The notes beneath the pieces are model-generated. The model was not told the origin of the DNA, did not search any database, and saw only the letters and a list, made by a program, of their open reading frames with translations. A stretch of 64,000 bases of DNA from Halomonas sp. SpR1 (lineage in GTDB: Bacteria; Pseudomonadota; Gammaproteobacteria; Pseudomonadales; Halomonadaceae), in contig NZ_JAUAMB010000011.1 of assembly GCF_031010175.1 (NCBI RefSeq), positions 1 through 64,000 of the forward strand. The letters run 5' to 3'. Positions 56,469-64,000 of the stretch are shown here, in pieces. The position numbers and the translations under genes are program-made. Within the stretch, counting starts at the first letter, position 1; each line of letters begins with the position of its first letter.

Positions 56469-57571
56469 CCCTAAGCGGCATCGGTAAATCCTTTGATGGC
56501 GTGGAAATCTCCCGGGATATCGATCTCACCATCGAAGATGGCGAGTTTGTGGTGTTTGTCGGGCCCTCCGGCTGCGGTAAATCCACCCTGCTGCGCATGA
56601 TTGCGGGCCTGGAGGATATTACCGAAGGGGATATGCAGCTGGATGGCCAGCGGATCAACGAGATTCCGCCCCAGGAGCGAGATATCGGCATGGTGTTCCA
56701 ATCTTACGCGCTCTACCCGCATATGAGCGTGGCAGAGAACATGGCGTTTGGCCTGAAGCTGGCGCGGACTGACAAGGCGGAAATTCGCCGCCGCGTCCAG
56801 CATGCCGCTGAGATGCTGCACCTTACTGAGCTGTTGGAGCGTAAGCCCAAAGACCTCTCCGGTGGCCAGCGTCAGCGGGTAGCTATTGGCCGAACCCTGG
56901 TAAAAGAACCAGCAGTGTTTCTATTTGATGAACCGCTCTCCAACCTGGATGCCGCGCTGCGGGTAGATATGCGGGTGCAGATCGCCGCGCTGCATAAGCG
57001 CTTGAACGCCACCATGATCTACGTGACCCATGACCAAGTGGAGGCGATGACGCTGGCTGACCGCATTGTGCTGCTGTCCAAGGGCCGTATTGCCCAGGTG
57101 GGTGCGCCGCTGTCACTTTATCACTTTCCCAACACCTTAGAAGTGGCTGAGTTTATCGGCTCACCGCGGATTAATACCTTCCCAGTGACGGTAGTAGACC
57201 CCGGCGAGCGCCAAACGGTGGTGCGCCTGGATAGTGGCGACACCCTAGCGGTGGCGGTTAATGGCCAACATCTTCACTCAGGCGAGAGCGCCACGCTGGG
57301 ATTGCGAGCAGAAGACTTTGTCGCCCCCGATCAGGCCGAAGCCACGCTAGGCGCTAGCTTGATGGTGGCAGAAAAGCTGGGCTACGAGACCCTCGCCCAT
57401 TGGCGAGTAGCGGGAATCGACACTCCCTTAACCCAGCGCCTGGATGGCTTAACGCAACTAACCGAAGGTCAAACGGTCGCTTTGGGCATCTCGGGCCAGC
57501 ACTGCCATCTTTTTGATCAGCAGGGCAATGCCTGCCCTCGGCAGGTGGTGGTCGATGGGGTTAGCCAATAA
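56456..57571 (+). CDS. malK: Maltose/maltodextrin ABC ATPase MalK
   Basis: A 371-residue ATPase, the same length as enteric MalK. Walker A GPSGCGKST (about 36), signature LSGGQRQRVAIGRTL (about 133), Walker B VFLFDEPLSNLD (about 153), YVTHDQVEAMTLADRI, then the C-terminal regulatory domain (LRAEDF, VAEKLGYETL). ATG 56456 has AGGAG 8 nt upstream and lies inside the end of the GH13 gene. In E. coli MalK also inhibits MalT; the same link is possible here. Confidence 0.94.
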   Translation: MGRLTLSGIGKSFDGVEISRDIDLTIEDGEFVVFVGPSGCGKSTLLRMIAGLEDITEGDMQLDGQRINEIPPQERDIGMVFQSYALYPHMSVAENMAFGLKLARTDKAEIRRRVQHAAEMLHLTELLERKPKDLSGGQRQRVAIGRTLVKEPAVFLFDEPLSNLDAALRVDMRVQIAALHKRLNATMIYVTHDQVEAMTLADRIVLLSKGRIAQVGAPLSLYHFPNTLEVAEFIGSPRINTFPVTVVDPGERQTVVRLDSGDTLAVAVNGQHLHSGESATLGLRAEDFVAPDQAEATLGASLMVAEKLGYETLAHWRVAGIDTPLTQRLDGLTQLTEGQTVALGISGQHCHLFDQQGNACPRQVVVDGVSQ

Positions 57572-57623
57572 TTATTTTTAAATGAGGGCATCCAAAACGT
57601 CTTCTCGCAGGTATTCCCCATAC

Positions 57624-57643
57624 AGCCGCTATTGGTGGCGGCT
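57624..57643 (+). terminator. Hairpin after malK
   Basis: AGCCGC/GCGGCT stem with an 8-nt loop, 53 nt past the malK stop. It lacks a T tract, so it is only a possible transcript end. Confidence 0.35.
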
Positions 57644-57662
57644 GATTACAACCCTTGTAGGA

Positions 57663-58006
57663 GACTGAAAAAGACACTTAATCATCTAGCGCGCGCTACC
57701 CTGGCCGCCACTCTGATAGCATCCTCACTCATGCCGCACTGGCTGAGATGCCTACGGATGTCCAGGGCCGGACGGCAATACCGCTGGGCTCGAAACCGTC
57801 GGCGTTGGCACGATCAGATGAGTGTCCAGCTATCGGTATCGCTGGGTTTAGTGGAGCCAGGCCAGCCGATTAGGATACGCTTAGATCAATTATCGCCGCT
57901 TGAAGATAACCAGCTGTTTGAGCTAACGCTGGAAGACGAAGCCGGTTCGGTCACCGGCTTGCCTACTGGCCCTATTGAGTTTATTGGCCGAGCGGTCGAG
58001 GTTTAG
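57663..58006 (+). pseudogene. Broken gene for a small secreted protein
   Basis: The 515-nt stretch between malK and malG holds a decayed gene. A typical signal peptide can be read (KKTLNHLARATLAATLIASS), but there is no start codon in front of the lysines although TAGGAG lies close by. A cleavage-like HAALAEMPTDVQG follows in a different frame. A final frame reads LSVSLGLVEPGQPIRIRLDQ and stops at 58004-58006. So there is start loss and at least one frameshift. I do not recognise the original protein; the position suggests a mal-linked periplasmic protein such as MalM, without sequence support. Confidence 0.5.
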
Positions 58007-58086
58007 CGAAAAAGTTAACGCTACCGGGGATAGCGCCGAATTGAGCTGTCAACTGCCCAAGCGAGTTAATAGCCACAAGTCGATGG

Positions 58087-58977
58087 TCAGCCTTTCACAC
58101 CGCCTGCAGTTAAACCACCAATAATCCAGCGCTGGCAGATTAGGAACGCTACGGTAATCGGTAGGCCGGAAAGCACGGCGGCAGCGGCAAAATTGCCCCA
58201 GCGCTGATTGTGGTCGGCAAGATACTGCTGGGCGCCCACCGCCAGGGTTAGCTTGTGCTCATCCACCAGCAGCACCGAGGCCATGGGGTACTCCATAATG
58301 CTCATCACAAATGCCAGAATGAAGACGACCATCAATATGGGGATGGAAAGCGGCAGCAAAATATAGCGAAACGCCTGCCAAGTACTGGCTCCATCGACCA
58401 TTGCGGCCTCTTCAAGCGAACCGTCGATTGATTCGAAGTAGCCTTTGATTGTCCAGATATGCAGGGCAACTGCGCCCAAGGAAGCCACAATTAACGCGCC
58501 GTGGGTATTAATGCCTAACCAGCCCACAAACTCTCCTAGTCGATCAAACAGCGCGTAGAGCGCCACCAGCGAAAGCACTGCAGGGAACATCTGGAAAATC
58601 AGCATACCTTTCAACAGCGGCTCTTTGCCTTTAAAGCGCATACGGGCAAAGGCGTAGGCGCTGGTGGTTGCCAGCATAAGAATCAACACCGACGATACCA
58701 CCGCCACTTTGATCGAATTCCATAGCCACAGCAGCACTGGGAAGGGCGGCTGGACAATACTGCCGTCTGGCCGCTCCCAGGGAATACCCAGCGCCAGCGA
58801 CCAGTGCTCTAACGAGAAGCGCTCGGGTATCAAACTGCCTGAGGCAAAGTTGCCCTCACGGAACGAAATTGAAATTACCAGCAGCAGCGGAAACACGATC
58901 AGCGACACAAAGCCAATCAGTGCCAAGTGTGCTCCCAGGCGGCGGGCGCCAATGGAGCGGGGTTGAACCATCGCCAT
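58087..58977 (-). CDS. malG: Maltose ABC permease MalG
   Basis: A 296-residue inner-membrane permease, the same length as enteric MalG, with six helices. The EAA loop is [23 protein letters not shown] (about 188-210), and it ends in GLTAGGVKG like MalG. ATG 58977 has AGGAGG 6 nt upstream, close after the malF stop. It forms the pore with MalF. Confidence 0.95.
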   Translation of the reverse strand: MAMVQPRSIGARRLGAHLALIGFVSLIVFPLLLVISISFREGNFASGSLIPERFSLEHWSLALGIPWERPDGSIVQPPFPVLLWLWNSIKVAVVSSVLILMLATTSAYAFARMRFKGKEPLLKGMLIFQMFPAVLSLVALYALFDRLGEFVGWLGINTHGALIVASLGAVALHIWTIKGYFESIDGSLEEAAMVDGASTWQAFRYILLPLSIPILMVVFILAFVMSIMEYPMASVLLVDEHKLTLAVGAQQYLADHNQRWGNFAAAAVLSGLPITVAFLICQRWIIGGLTAGGVKG

Positions 58978-58987
58978 GATAAACCTC

Positions 58988-60568
58988 CTAAACCTTAACC
59001 TTGGAAAGGCGCAAATTAAGCAGCGACATGCCCGCCACCAATAAGAAAATAAGCGTGGCGATAGCGGCTGCCAGCCCAAAGTTTTGTCCGGCATCCTGAA
59101 AAGCGATGCGATAGGTGTAACTGACTAACAGGTCGGTAGTGCCCGCCGGCGTACTCGCGCCAAGAATATCCGGGTTGCCCCCAGTGAGTAGCGCAATTAG
59201 CACAAAGTTATTGAAGTTAAACGCAAAAGCAGCAATTAATAACGGTGTGAGCGGTTTGATAATCAGCGGCAGCGTAATCTTGAACAGGTTGGTCAGCGGG
59301 CCGCCGCCGTCTACTGCAGAGGCTTCGTAGAGATCCTGAGGTATCGCCTGGATTAACCCCATGCAGAGCAGCAACATATAGGGGTAGCCCAGCCAGGTGT
59401 TGACGATCAGCAGCATGGAACGTGCGAGCCACGGGTCAGTAAACCATTCAGGACGAATGCCAAACAGCGTATCTAAAATCATATTCACTTCACCGAAGTG
59501 CTGATTAAACATGCCCTTGAAAATCAGTATCGAGATAAAGGCGGGCACGGCATAGGGCAGTATCAGCAGCGTGCGATAAATGGCTTTGCCTTTGAGCTGA
59601 TCCCACTGCAACAGCGATGCCAGTACAAAACCGACGGCCAAGGTAAAGACCACCGTTAGCGCAGCGAAAACAAACGTCCATACAAAAATCTGCATAAACG
59701 GCCCGCGAATATCCGGGTCGGTAAAAATCTTTGTATAGTTGGTAAAGCCCACGTTAACCGGCCACCCCGGGGTAATCTGTTCGCCGCTGTCGGCGACAAA
59801 GAAACCGGTGGTTTGATCAGGTATCAGCACGCGGTCTTCGCGGCGGTCATAGAGCGAGCCATCATCGCGGGTTTCGTAGCGGTTCACCATGGGCGCAAAC
59901 TGGCGCAATCCCGCCATACGCAGCTCAGTACCCTCGGGTGTTAGTAGTCGAAGCCCTTGCAGCGAATCACGTGCCTGAATAATGGCACGCATGCCCAGGG
60001 GCTCCTGAGCAGGTGGTGCATCGACAGATTGAATACCGATTTGGCGAGTTTCCTGATTGGCCAGGTTGAGCGGAGAGGAAACAAAACGTTGAACCTTGTT
60101 TTCATGATCGTTTTCTCCGTCGCTCTGCAAATACAGTCGCACCAGCTCACCTTCCTGGTAGAGCGTTAGATCAAACGCCTTACCTTCCGCCTGATAAGTT
60201 TGGCTTAACAGCTGGCCGCGCACGCGCTCTTCAGAGAGCAGGTTGCTAGAGCTGTAGTTACTAAAGCTAATGCCAATGGTGTAAAGCAGCGGGAAAATAA
60301 CAAACACCCCAAGTCCCGCGACGGCAGGAAAAATATAGCGATGGCTCATTAACGTGCGTTTGGTAAATACAACGGCTAACGAGCCGCCCAGGACTAAAAA
60401 GAGCAGCGCAAACATCCACTGGCCGTTAAGGTGAAATGCCATCACCAGCCATAAAAGCGCAATCACCAGAACACCGATCACGCAGCGCAGGGCCCAGCGG
60501 GTGTAGCGTTCGGAGAGGTGACGAGAGCGGTGACGGGGAAGGCCGCGAGACGCGTTGGTGGTATACAT
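58988..60568 (-). CDS. malF: Maltose ABC permease MalF
   Basis: A 526-residue permease with eight helices and the large periplasmic P2 domain of MalF (about 95-275) between helices 3 and 4. The EAA loop reads [22 protein letters not shown] (about 413-434). ATG 60568 has AGGAAG 5 nt upstream. It follows malE by 93 nt and precedes malG by 10 nt. Confidence 0.95.
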   Translation of the reverse strand: MYTTNASRGLPRHRSRHLSERYTRWALRCVIGVLVIALLWLVMAFHLNGQWMFALLFLVLGGSLAVVFTKRTLMSHRYIFPAVAGLGVFVIFPLLYTIGISFSNYSSSNLLSEERVRGQLLSQTYQAEGKAFDLTLYQEGELVRLYLQSDGENDHENKVQRFVSSPLNLANQETRQIGIQSVDAPPAQEPLGMRAIIQARDSLQGLRLLTPEGTELRMAGLRQFAPMVNRYETRDDGSLYDRREDRVLIPDQTTGFFVADSGEQITPGWPVNVGFTNYTKIFTDPDIRGPFMQIFVWTFVFAALTVVFTLAVGFVLASLLQWDQLKGKAIYRTLLILPYAVPAFISILIFKGMFNQHFGEVNMILDTLFGIRPEWFTDPWLARSMLLIVNTWLGYPYMLLLCMGLIQAIPQDLYEASAVDGGGPLTNLFKITLPLIIKPLTPLLIAAFAFNFNNFVLIALLTGGNPDILGASTPAGTTDLLVSYTYRIAFQDAGQNFGLAAAIATLIFLLVAGMSLLNLRLSKVKV

Positions 60569-60661
60569 GATGACTTCCTGAAAGCTGCTCGGTAGCCTGC
60601 GCCACCGAACAGTAAAGGCACAAAAAGAGCGTGGTAAAGAAAGAGGGTGGTAAAGATAGCG

Positions 60662-61849
60662 CTACTGGCGCATGCGCCGTGCCGCCGCATCCAACGCTTC
60701 TTGAGGCGATTGGCGCCCGCTGCCGATGTTTTGCAGTGCCGGTTCCATGGCCGCCCAAAAGGCGCCCATCTCAGGAATATTGGGCATTGGCATGCCTACT
60801 TCCGCATTTTCCAGCGTGGCAGCAATGTTGGGATTGTCGGCAAGCTCTGCCTGATAGTTGATATGGGCTACTGCGCCTAGCGAACCGTCGTTATTAAAGG
60901 TGCGCATACCCGTCTCGCTGAGCAGGTAGTTCTCTAAAAACTCGACGGCGAGAAAGTCGTTCGGCGTGGCGGAGTTGATCATTGCTGTCATCACACCAAA
61001 CATCGGTTTGGCCCGTTCACCGCCCACCTTAGGCAGCAGCGCGACGCCGTAATCAATCCCGCTACGCTCCAGATTAGGCCACGCCCAAGGGCCGCTAATC
61101 ATGGTGGCGACTTCGCCCTGGTTAAAGCGGGTATCCATCAGGTTGTAGTCGGTACCACGGGGCAGTACGTCGCTTTCGATCAACTCAACCAGCAGCTCTG
61201 CTCCCTGTAAGGCCCCGGCGTTGTTGACACCAATATCGCTAACGTCATAACCGCTGTCGGTCTGTTTGAACGGGTAGCCGCCGTTGGCTGCCAGCAGTGT
61301 CCAGCCGTAGTACGGTTCGCTGTAATCAAACAGGATGGCCTTTTTGCCCTCTTGGGAAAGCGTCTGGTCTAGTTCCATTAGCTCGGCAAAGCTCTCCGGT
61401 GGTGTGTCCACCAGTGCTTTGTTGTAAATGAGCCCGAGGGATTCGACTGAAATTGGGTAGCCGTAGGTTTCGCCATTCCAAAGGGCAGCCTCCCAGGTAA
61501 AGTCGTAAAACGCCGCGCGGAAAGTGTCACTAGGCGCTACCTGTTTTAATAGGCCGCTTTGTGCCCACTCGCCCATGCGGTCGTGAGCCCAAATCACGAT
61601 ATCTGGCCCCTGGCCACTGCCCGCCGCCTGTTGGAAACGATCAGTCAGGTTATCTGGGAAGACCACTTCGACGTCAATGCCGGTATCTTCGAGGAACTGC
61701 TCGGCCACGAGCTGAATGCCTTCCTGGCCTTTGTTATCGCCCATCCAGATGGTTAACCGATCATCTTCAAAGGCGAAGGCGGGCAAGGTAGCGCTGGCAG
61801 CCAGCGTGGCGGAGAGTAGGGGTCTGATAACATAGCGTAGTGATGCCAT
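60662..61849 (-). CDS. malE: Maltose/maltodextrin-binding protein MalE
   Basis: Periplasmic binding protein of 395 residues, close to enteric MalE in length. Signal peptide about 1-26 (ending PAFA-FE), then the family patterns LTIWMGDNKGQEGI, FEEDTGIDVEVV-like, GPDIVIWAHDRMGEWAQSGL and YGYPISVESLGLIYNK. GAGG lies 10 nt before the ATG. First gene of malEFG; a MalT-box-like sequence precedes it. The region 61850-62138 otherwise holds the promoters for malE and zwf. Confidence 0.95.
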   Translation of the reverse strand: MASLRYVIRPLLSATLAASATLPAFAFEDDRLTIWMGDNKGQEGIQLVAEQFLEDTGIDVEVVFPDNLTDRFQQAAGSGQGPDIVIWAHDRMGEWAQSGLLKQVAPSDTFRAAFYDFTWEAALWNGETYGYPISVESLGLIYNKALVDTPPESFAELMELDQTLSQEGKKAILFDYSEPYYGWTLLAANGGYPFKQTDSGYDVSDIGVNNAGALQGAELLVELIESDVLPRGTDYNLMDTRFNQGEVATMISGPWAWPNLERSGIDYGVALLPKVGGERAKPMFGVMTAMINSATPNDFLAVEFLENYLLSETGMRTFNNDGSLGAVAHINYQAELADNPNIAATLENAEVGMPMPNIPEMGAFWAAMEPALQNIGSGRQSPQEALDAAARRMRQ

Positions 61850-61924
61850 TAAGTAATAGCCTCGTTGTTGTTGTGGTCATTGATGTATCAACTTCCGCAG
61901 CGTGGCCAATTCCGTTCAAGGCTG

Positions 61925-61934
61925 CCTCCTCCTT
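61925..61934 (-). promoter_or_regulatory. Candidate MalT box upstream of malE
   Basis: On the minus strand AAGGAGGAGG, matching the MalT box GGGGA(T/G)GAGG at 8 of 10 positions, 76 nt before the malE start. Confidence 0.4.
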
Positions 61935-62038
61935 AGGGGGCGTAGTAGTGGCGTATGTGAAAGGCGTAGAGTAAAAGTGGAAAATGGCATGAGGGGGAAG
62001 CGGAGTGCGCGTTGAAAACGCAGCAGGTGTGGTTATTT

Positions 62039-62053
62039 TGTAGTAAAATTACA
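62039..62053. promoter_or_regulatory. HexR operator 1 of zwf
   Basis: TGTAGTAAAATTACA (TGTA-N7-TACA) is a near-perfect match to the HexR motif of gammaproteobacteria. It covers the -35 region of a promoter whose -10 is TATAAT at 62066-62071. Confidence 0.8.
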
Positions 62054-62065
62054 CGAAATATTGCG

Positions 62066-62071
62066 TATAAT
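62066..62071 (+). promoter_or_regulatory. -10 element of the zwf promoter
   Basis: TATAAT, 68 nt upstream of zwf. The expected -35 (about 62043-62048) is poor and overlaps HexR operator 1, which fits repression by blocking polymerase. Confidence 0.6.
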
Positions 62072-62093
62072 GCCCCCTTTACGGTAGATTTTA

Positions 62094-62108
62094 GGTAATC
62101 TAACTACA
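62094..62108. promoter_or_regulatory. HexR operator 2 of zwf
   Basis: On the minus strand TGTAGTTAGATTACC, 12 of 15 identical to operator 1 and with the same TGTA-N7-TAC spacing. It lies downstream of the -10. Confidence 0.5.
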
Positions 62109-62138
62109 TTAGATGCCTAATTATAAATAGGAGCGACG

Positions 62139-63644
62139 ATGAGCCAGTCCACTGCTTCCCAAGGTGCACCGCTGGGCGATCCGAATCACGCTATTGATTT
62201 AGCGCTGTTTGGGGCGCTGGGTGATCTTGCCATGCGCAAGTTATTTCCTGCCTTATACCATCTTGATCGCGAAGGCTTGATGCCTGAAAGCACCCGCATT
62301 ATGGGGCTGGCTCGCCATGAGCACGACGCAGCGTCATTTCGCAAAATGGTTAACGACGCGCTGCAAAAACGGCTAAAAAGTAACGAGCAGGATAAGCAGA
62401 GCCTCGAACGTTTTCTTGCCCGCCTGGACTACTTAAAGCTCGATTTTTCCAGCGTTGAAGGGTACGACGCTATTCGTCAGTGGCGTAAAGGCTCACCGCG
62501 CCCCATGGTGGTCTATCTCTCCGTTGGTGCGCCCATTTATGGCGATATCTGCCGTCACCTGCAGGCCAGTAAAAGTCTGGATGATGAGTCCCGCGTGGTG
62601 GTTGAAAAACCCATCGGCTACGACCTGCACTCATCCATTGAAATTAACGACGCCATCGGTCAAGTGTTCCCTGAATCGCGGATTTACCGTATCGACCACT
62701 ATTTGGGCAAAGAGACTGTCCAAAACCTGATTGCGCTACGTTTTGCCAACCCGCTATTTGGCACCCAGTGGAACCAGAACAATATCTCCCACGTGGAGAT
62801 TACCGTTGCCGAAAAAGTCGGCATCGAAGGGCGCTGGGGGTATTTCGACCAAGCAGGTCAACTGCGCGATATGGTGCAAAACCACTTGCTGCAGTTGCTG
62901 TGCTTAATCGCCATGGATCCGCCCTCCAATCTGGATGCCGATGCCATTCGCGATGAGAAGGTGAAGGTACTTAAAGCGCTCAAGCCGTTTGTGGGCGAAG
63001 CACTGGGCCGTGATGTGGTGCGTGGCCAATATATCGCCGGTACTAGTGACGGCCAGTCGGTGCCTGGCTATTTAGAAGAAGAGGGTGCCAACACCCAAAG
63101 CCAGACCGAAACCTTTGTGGCCATGAAAACCGAAGTAGCTAACTGGCGTTGGGCGGGCGTGCCGTTCTACTTACGCACCGGTAAACGGATGCCGGAGAAG
63201 CTCTCGCAGATCGTCATTCACTTCCGTCAGCAGCCGCACTACATCTTCGATCCGGATCAGCGCGGCATCGCCTCGAATAAGCTGATTATTCGACTGCAGC
63301 CGGAAGAGGGTATTGCCCTGCAAGTATTGACCAAAGATAGCGGTTTGGATAAAGGCATGCGCCTGCGTCCCGGCCCGCTGCATTTGGACTTTAACAGTGC
63401 ATTTCCCAAATCGCGGATACCCGATGCCTATGAACGACTGCTGCTTGAAGTCATGAAAGGCCAGCAGTACCTGTTTGTCCGCCGCGATGAAATTGAACAC
63501 GCCTGGCGCTGGTGCGACCAACTTATTGACGGTTGGAAAAAACGTGACACGCCACCGCGCCGCTACCCGGCAGGCTCTTGGGGCCCGGTCGCCTCTATTG
63601 CCATGATTACCCAGGATGGCCGCAGCTGGTACGAGGATTATTGA
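62139..63644 (+). CDS. zwf: Glucose-6-phosphate dehydrogenase
   Basis: Oxidises glucose-6-phosphate to 6-phosphogluconolactone, making NADPH or NADH. 501 residues with the coenzyme start [18 protein letters not shown] (about 24-41; Ala-Leu in place of the more common Gly-Ala-ser pattern), the active-site RIDHYLGKE (His/Lys, about 185-193), and [11 protein letters not shown] 62139 has AGGAG 6 nt upstream. pgl follows 1 nt later, so the two are co-translated. This is the entry to the Entner-Doudoroff route. Confidence 0.96.
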   Translation: MSQSTASQGAPLGDPNHAIDLALFGALGDLAMRKLFPALYHLDREGLMPESTRIMGLARHEHDAASFRKMVNDALQKRLKSNEQDKQSLERFLARLDYLKLDFSSVEGYDAIRQWRKGSPRPMVVYLSVGAPIYGDICRHLQASKSLDDESRVVVEKPIGYDLHSSIEINDAIGQVFPESRIYRIDHYLGKETVQNLIALRFANPLFGTQWNQNNISHVEITVAEKVGIEGRWGYFDQAGQLRDMVQNHLLQLLCLIAMDPPSNLDADAIRDEKVKVLKALKPFVGEALGRDVVRGQYIAGTSDGQSVPGYLEEEGANTQSQTETFVAMKTEVANWRWAGVPFYLRTGKRMPEKLSQIVIHFRQQPHYIFDPDQRGIASNKLIIRLQPEEGIALQVLTKDSGLDKGMRLRPGPLHLDFNSAFPKSRIPDAYERLLLEVMKGQQYLFVRRDEIEHAWRWCDQLIDGWKKRDTPPRRYPAGSWGPVASIAMITQDGRSWYEDY

Positions 63645-63645
63645 T

Positions 63646-64000
63646 ATGAGCCAAGCACGCCAACAGTTGGCCGAACAGCTTGCCGAAGCCGTTTTTCAGG
63701 CGCTGTATGACGACTTAAGCCGCCAGGAGCGCGTCCTGCTCGTGGTTTCAGGGGGCTCAACACCGGTGCCGTTTTTTAAAGCGCTGGCGGGCAAATCGCT
63801 ACCCTGGGAGCGCGTAGACGTGACCCTTGCGGACGAGCGCTGGGTGGACGAACAGAGCAGTGATAGCAACGCCAAGCTGGTGCGGGAGCATCTGCTGCAG
63901 AGTGAAGCAGCGGCGGCCACTTTTATACCGTTAACTTCCAGGGCGACTACCCCCGAAGAGGGCGTAGATGAAGTCGCCAAGCAAACGGAATCATTAACGT
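63646..64000 (+). CDS. pgl: 6-phosphogluconolactonase, 5' part
   Basis: Hydrolyses 6-phosphogluconolactone. The first ~118 residues are present: MSQARQQLAEQLAEAVF, VVSGGSTPVPFFKAL (phosphate-binding loop of the NagB/Pgl fold, about 33-47) and VTLADERWV (about 60-68), which are typical of Pgl. The gene runs off the right edge. ATG 63646 lies right after the zwf stop (TGATATG). Confidence 0.9.
   Translation, partial: MSQARQQLAEQLAEAVFQALYDDLSRQERVLLVVSGGSTPVPFFKALAGKSLPWERVDVTLADERWVDEQSSDSNAKLVREHLLQSEAAAATFIPLTSRATTPEEGVDEVAKQTESLT

Noticed and set aside
57632..58006. An intact 124-residue protein
   Set aside because: The signal peptide, cleavage region and C-terminal part are best read in different frames, and no start codon suits the signal peptide, so a broken gene is more likely.

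Overview
The window looks like a chromosomal segment of a moderately GC-rich, halophilic gammaproteobacterium, most likely Halomonas or a close relative in the Halomonadaceae. This rests on the protein families (a GH13 alpha-glucosidase of the Halomonas type, proline catabolism and uptake, PA0069-type radical SAM, YeaC, DUF2797, MalEFGK/MalT) and on strong Shine-Dalgarno starts. It is inference, not a database match. No rRNA, tRNA or CRISPR array was seen.

Layout: (1) 0.1-7.1 kb: proline use (putA, putP, an AraC regulator). (2) 7.1-13.8 kb: housekeeping and stress genes (CBS protein, Pmp3-like protein, EamA exporter, nadK, metallophosphoesterase, glpG, yeaC, DUF2797), with two intergenic loci that look like related small RNAs. 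(3) 13.8-21 kb: a caa3-type cytochrome c oxidase cluster with lipoprotein CoxB carrying cytochrome c, a CoxA-CoxC fusion, CopD-like and DUF2231 membrane proteins and a P1B ATPase. (4) 21-30.7 kb: a variable region of small accessory genes (radical SAM, SDR, two DinB proteins, a DUF2442-HTH protein, GNAT, HPP, two TetR regulators, a Fic protein without the catalytic His, OsmC) with decayed genes and a 269-bp inverted-repeat element plus a 53-bp remnant of it. (5) 30.8-42.7 kb: sugar phosphate metabolism (pgi, fruBKA with fruR, mgsA, pyk, gap). (6) 42.7-51.8 kb: an alpha-glucoside operon aglEFGAK with its LacI regulator and a divergent carbohydrate porin. (7) 51.9-61.8 kb: a maltose/maltodextrin system (malT, a second GH13 alpha-glucosidase, malK, malG, malF, malE). 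(8) 62-64 kb: zwf and the start of pgl.

How the parts work together: disaccharides and maltodextrins enter through the porin and two separate ABC importers, are cleaved by two cytoplasmic GH13 enzymes, and glucose units pass to Pgi, Zwf/Pgl (Entner-Doudoroff entry), Gap and Pyk. Fructose enters through a self-contained PTS. Operator-like sequences suggest four control layers: a shared HexR-type motif in front of pgi, pyk, gap and zwf; FruR/Cra boxes in front of fruBKA; three LacI-type palindromes between aglE and the porin gene; and possible MalT boxes at the mal genes. hexR itself is not in the window.
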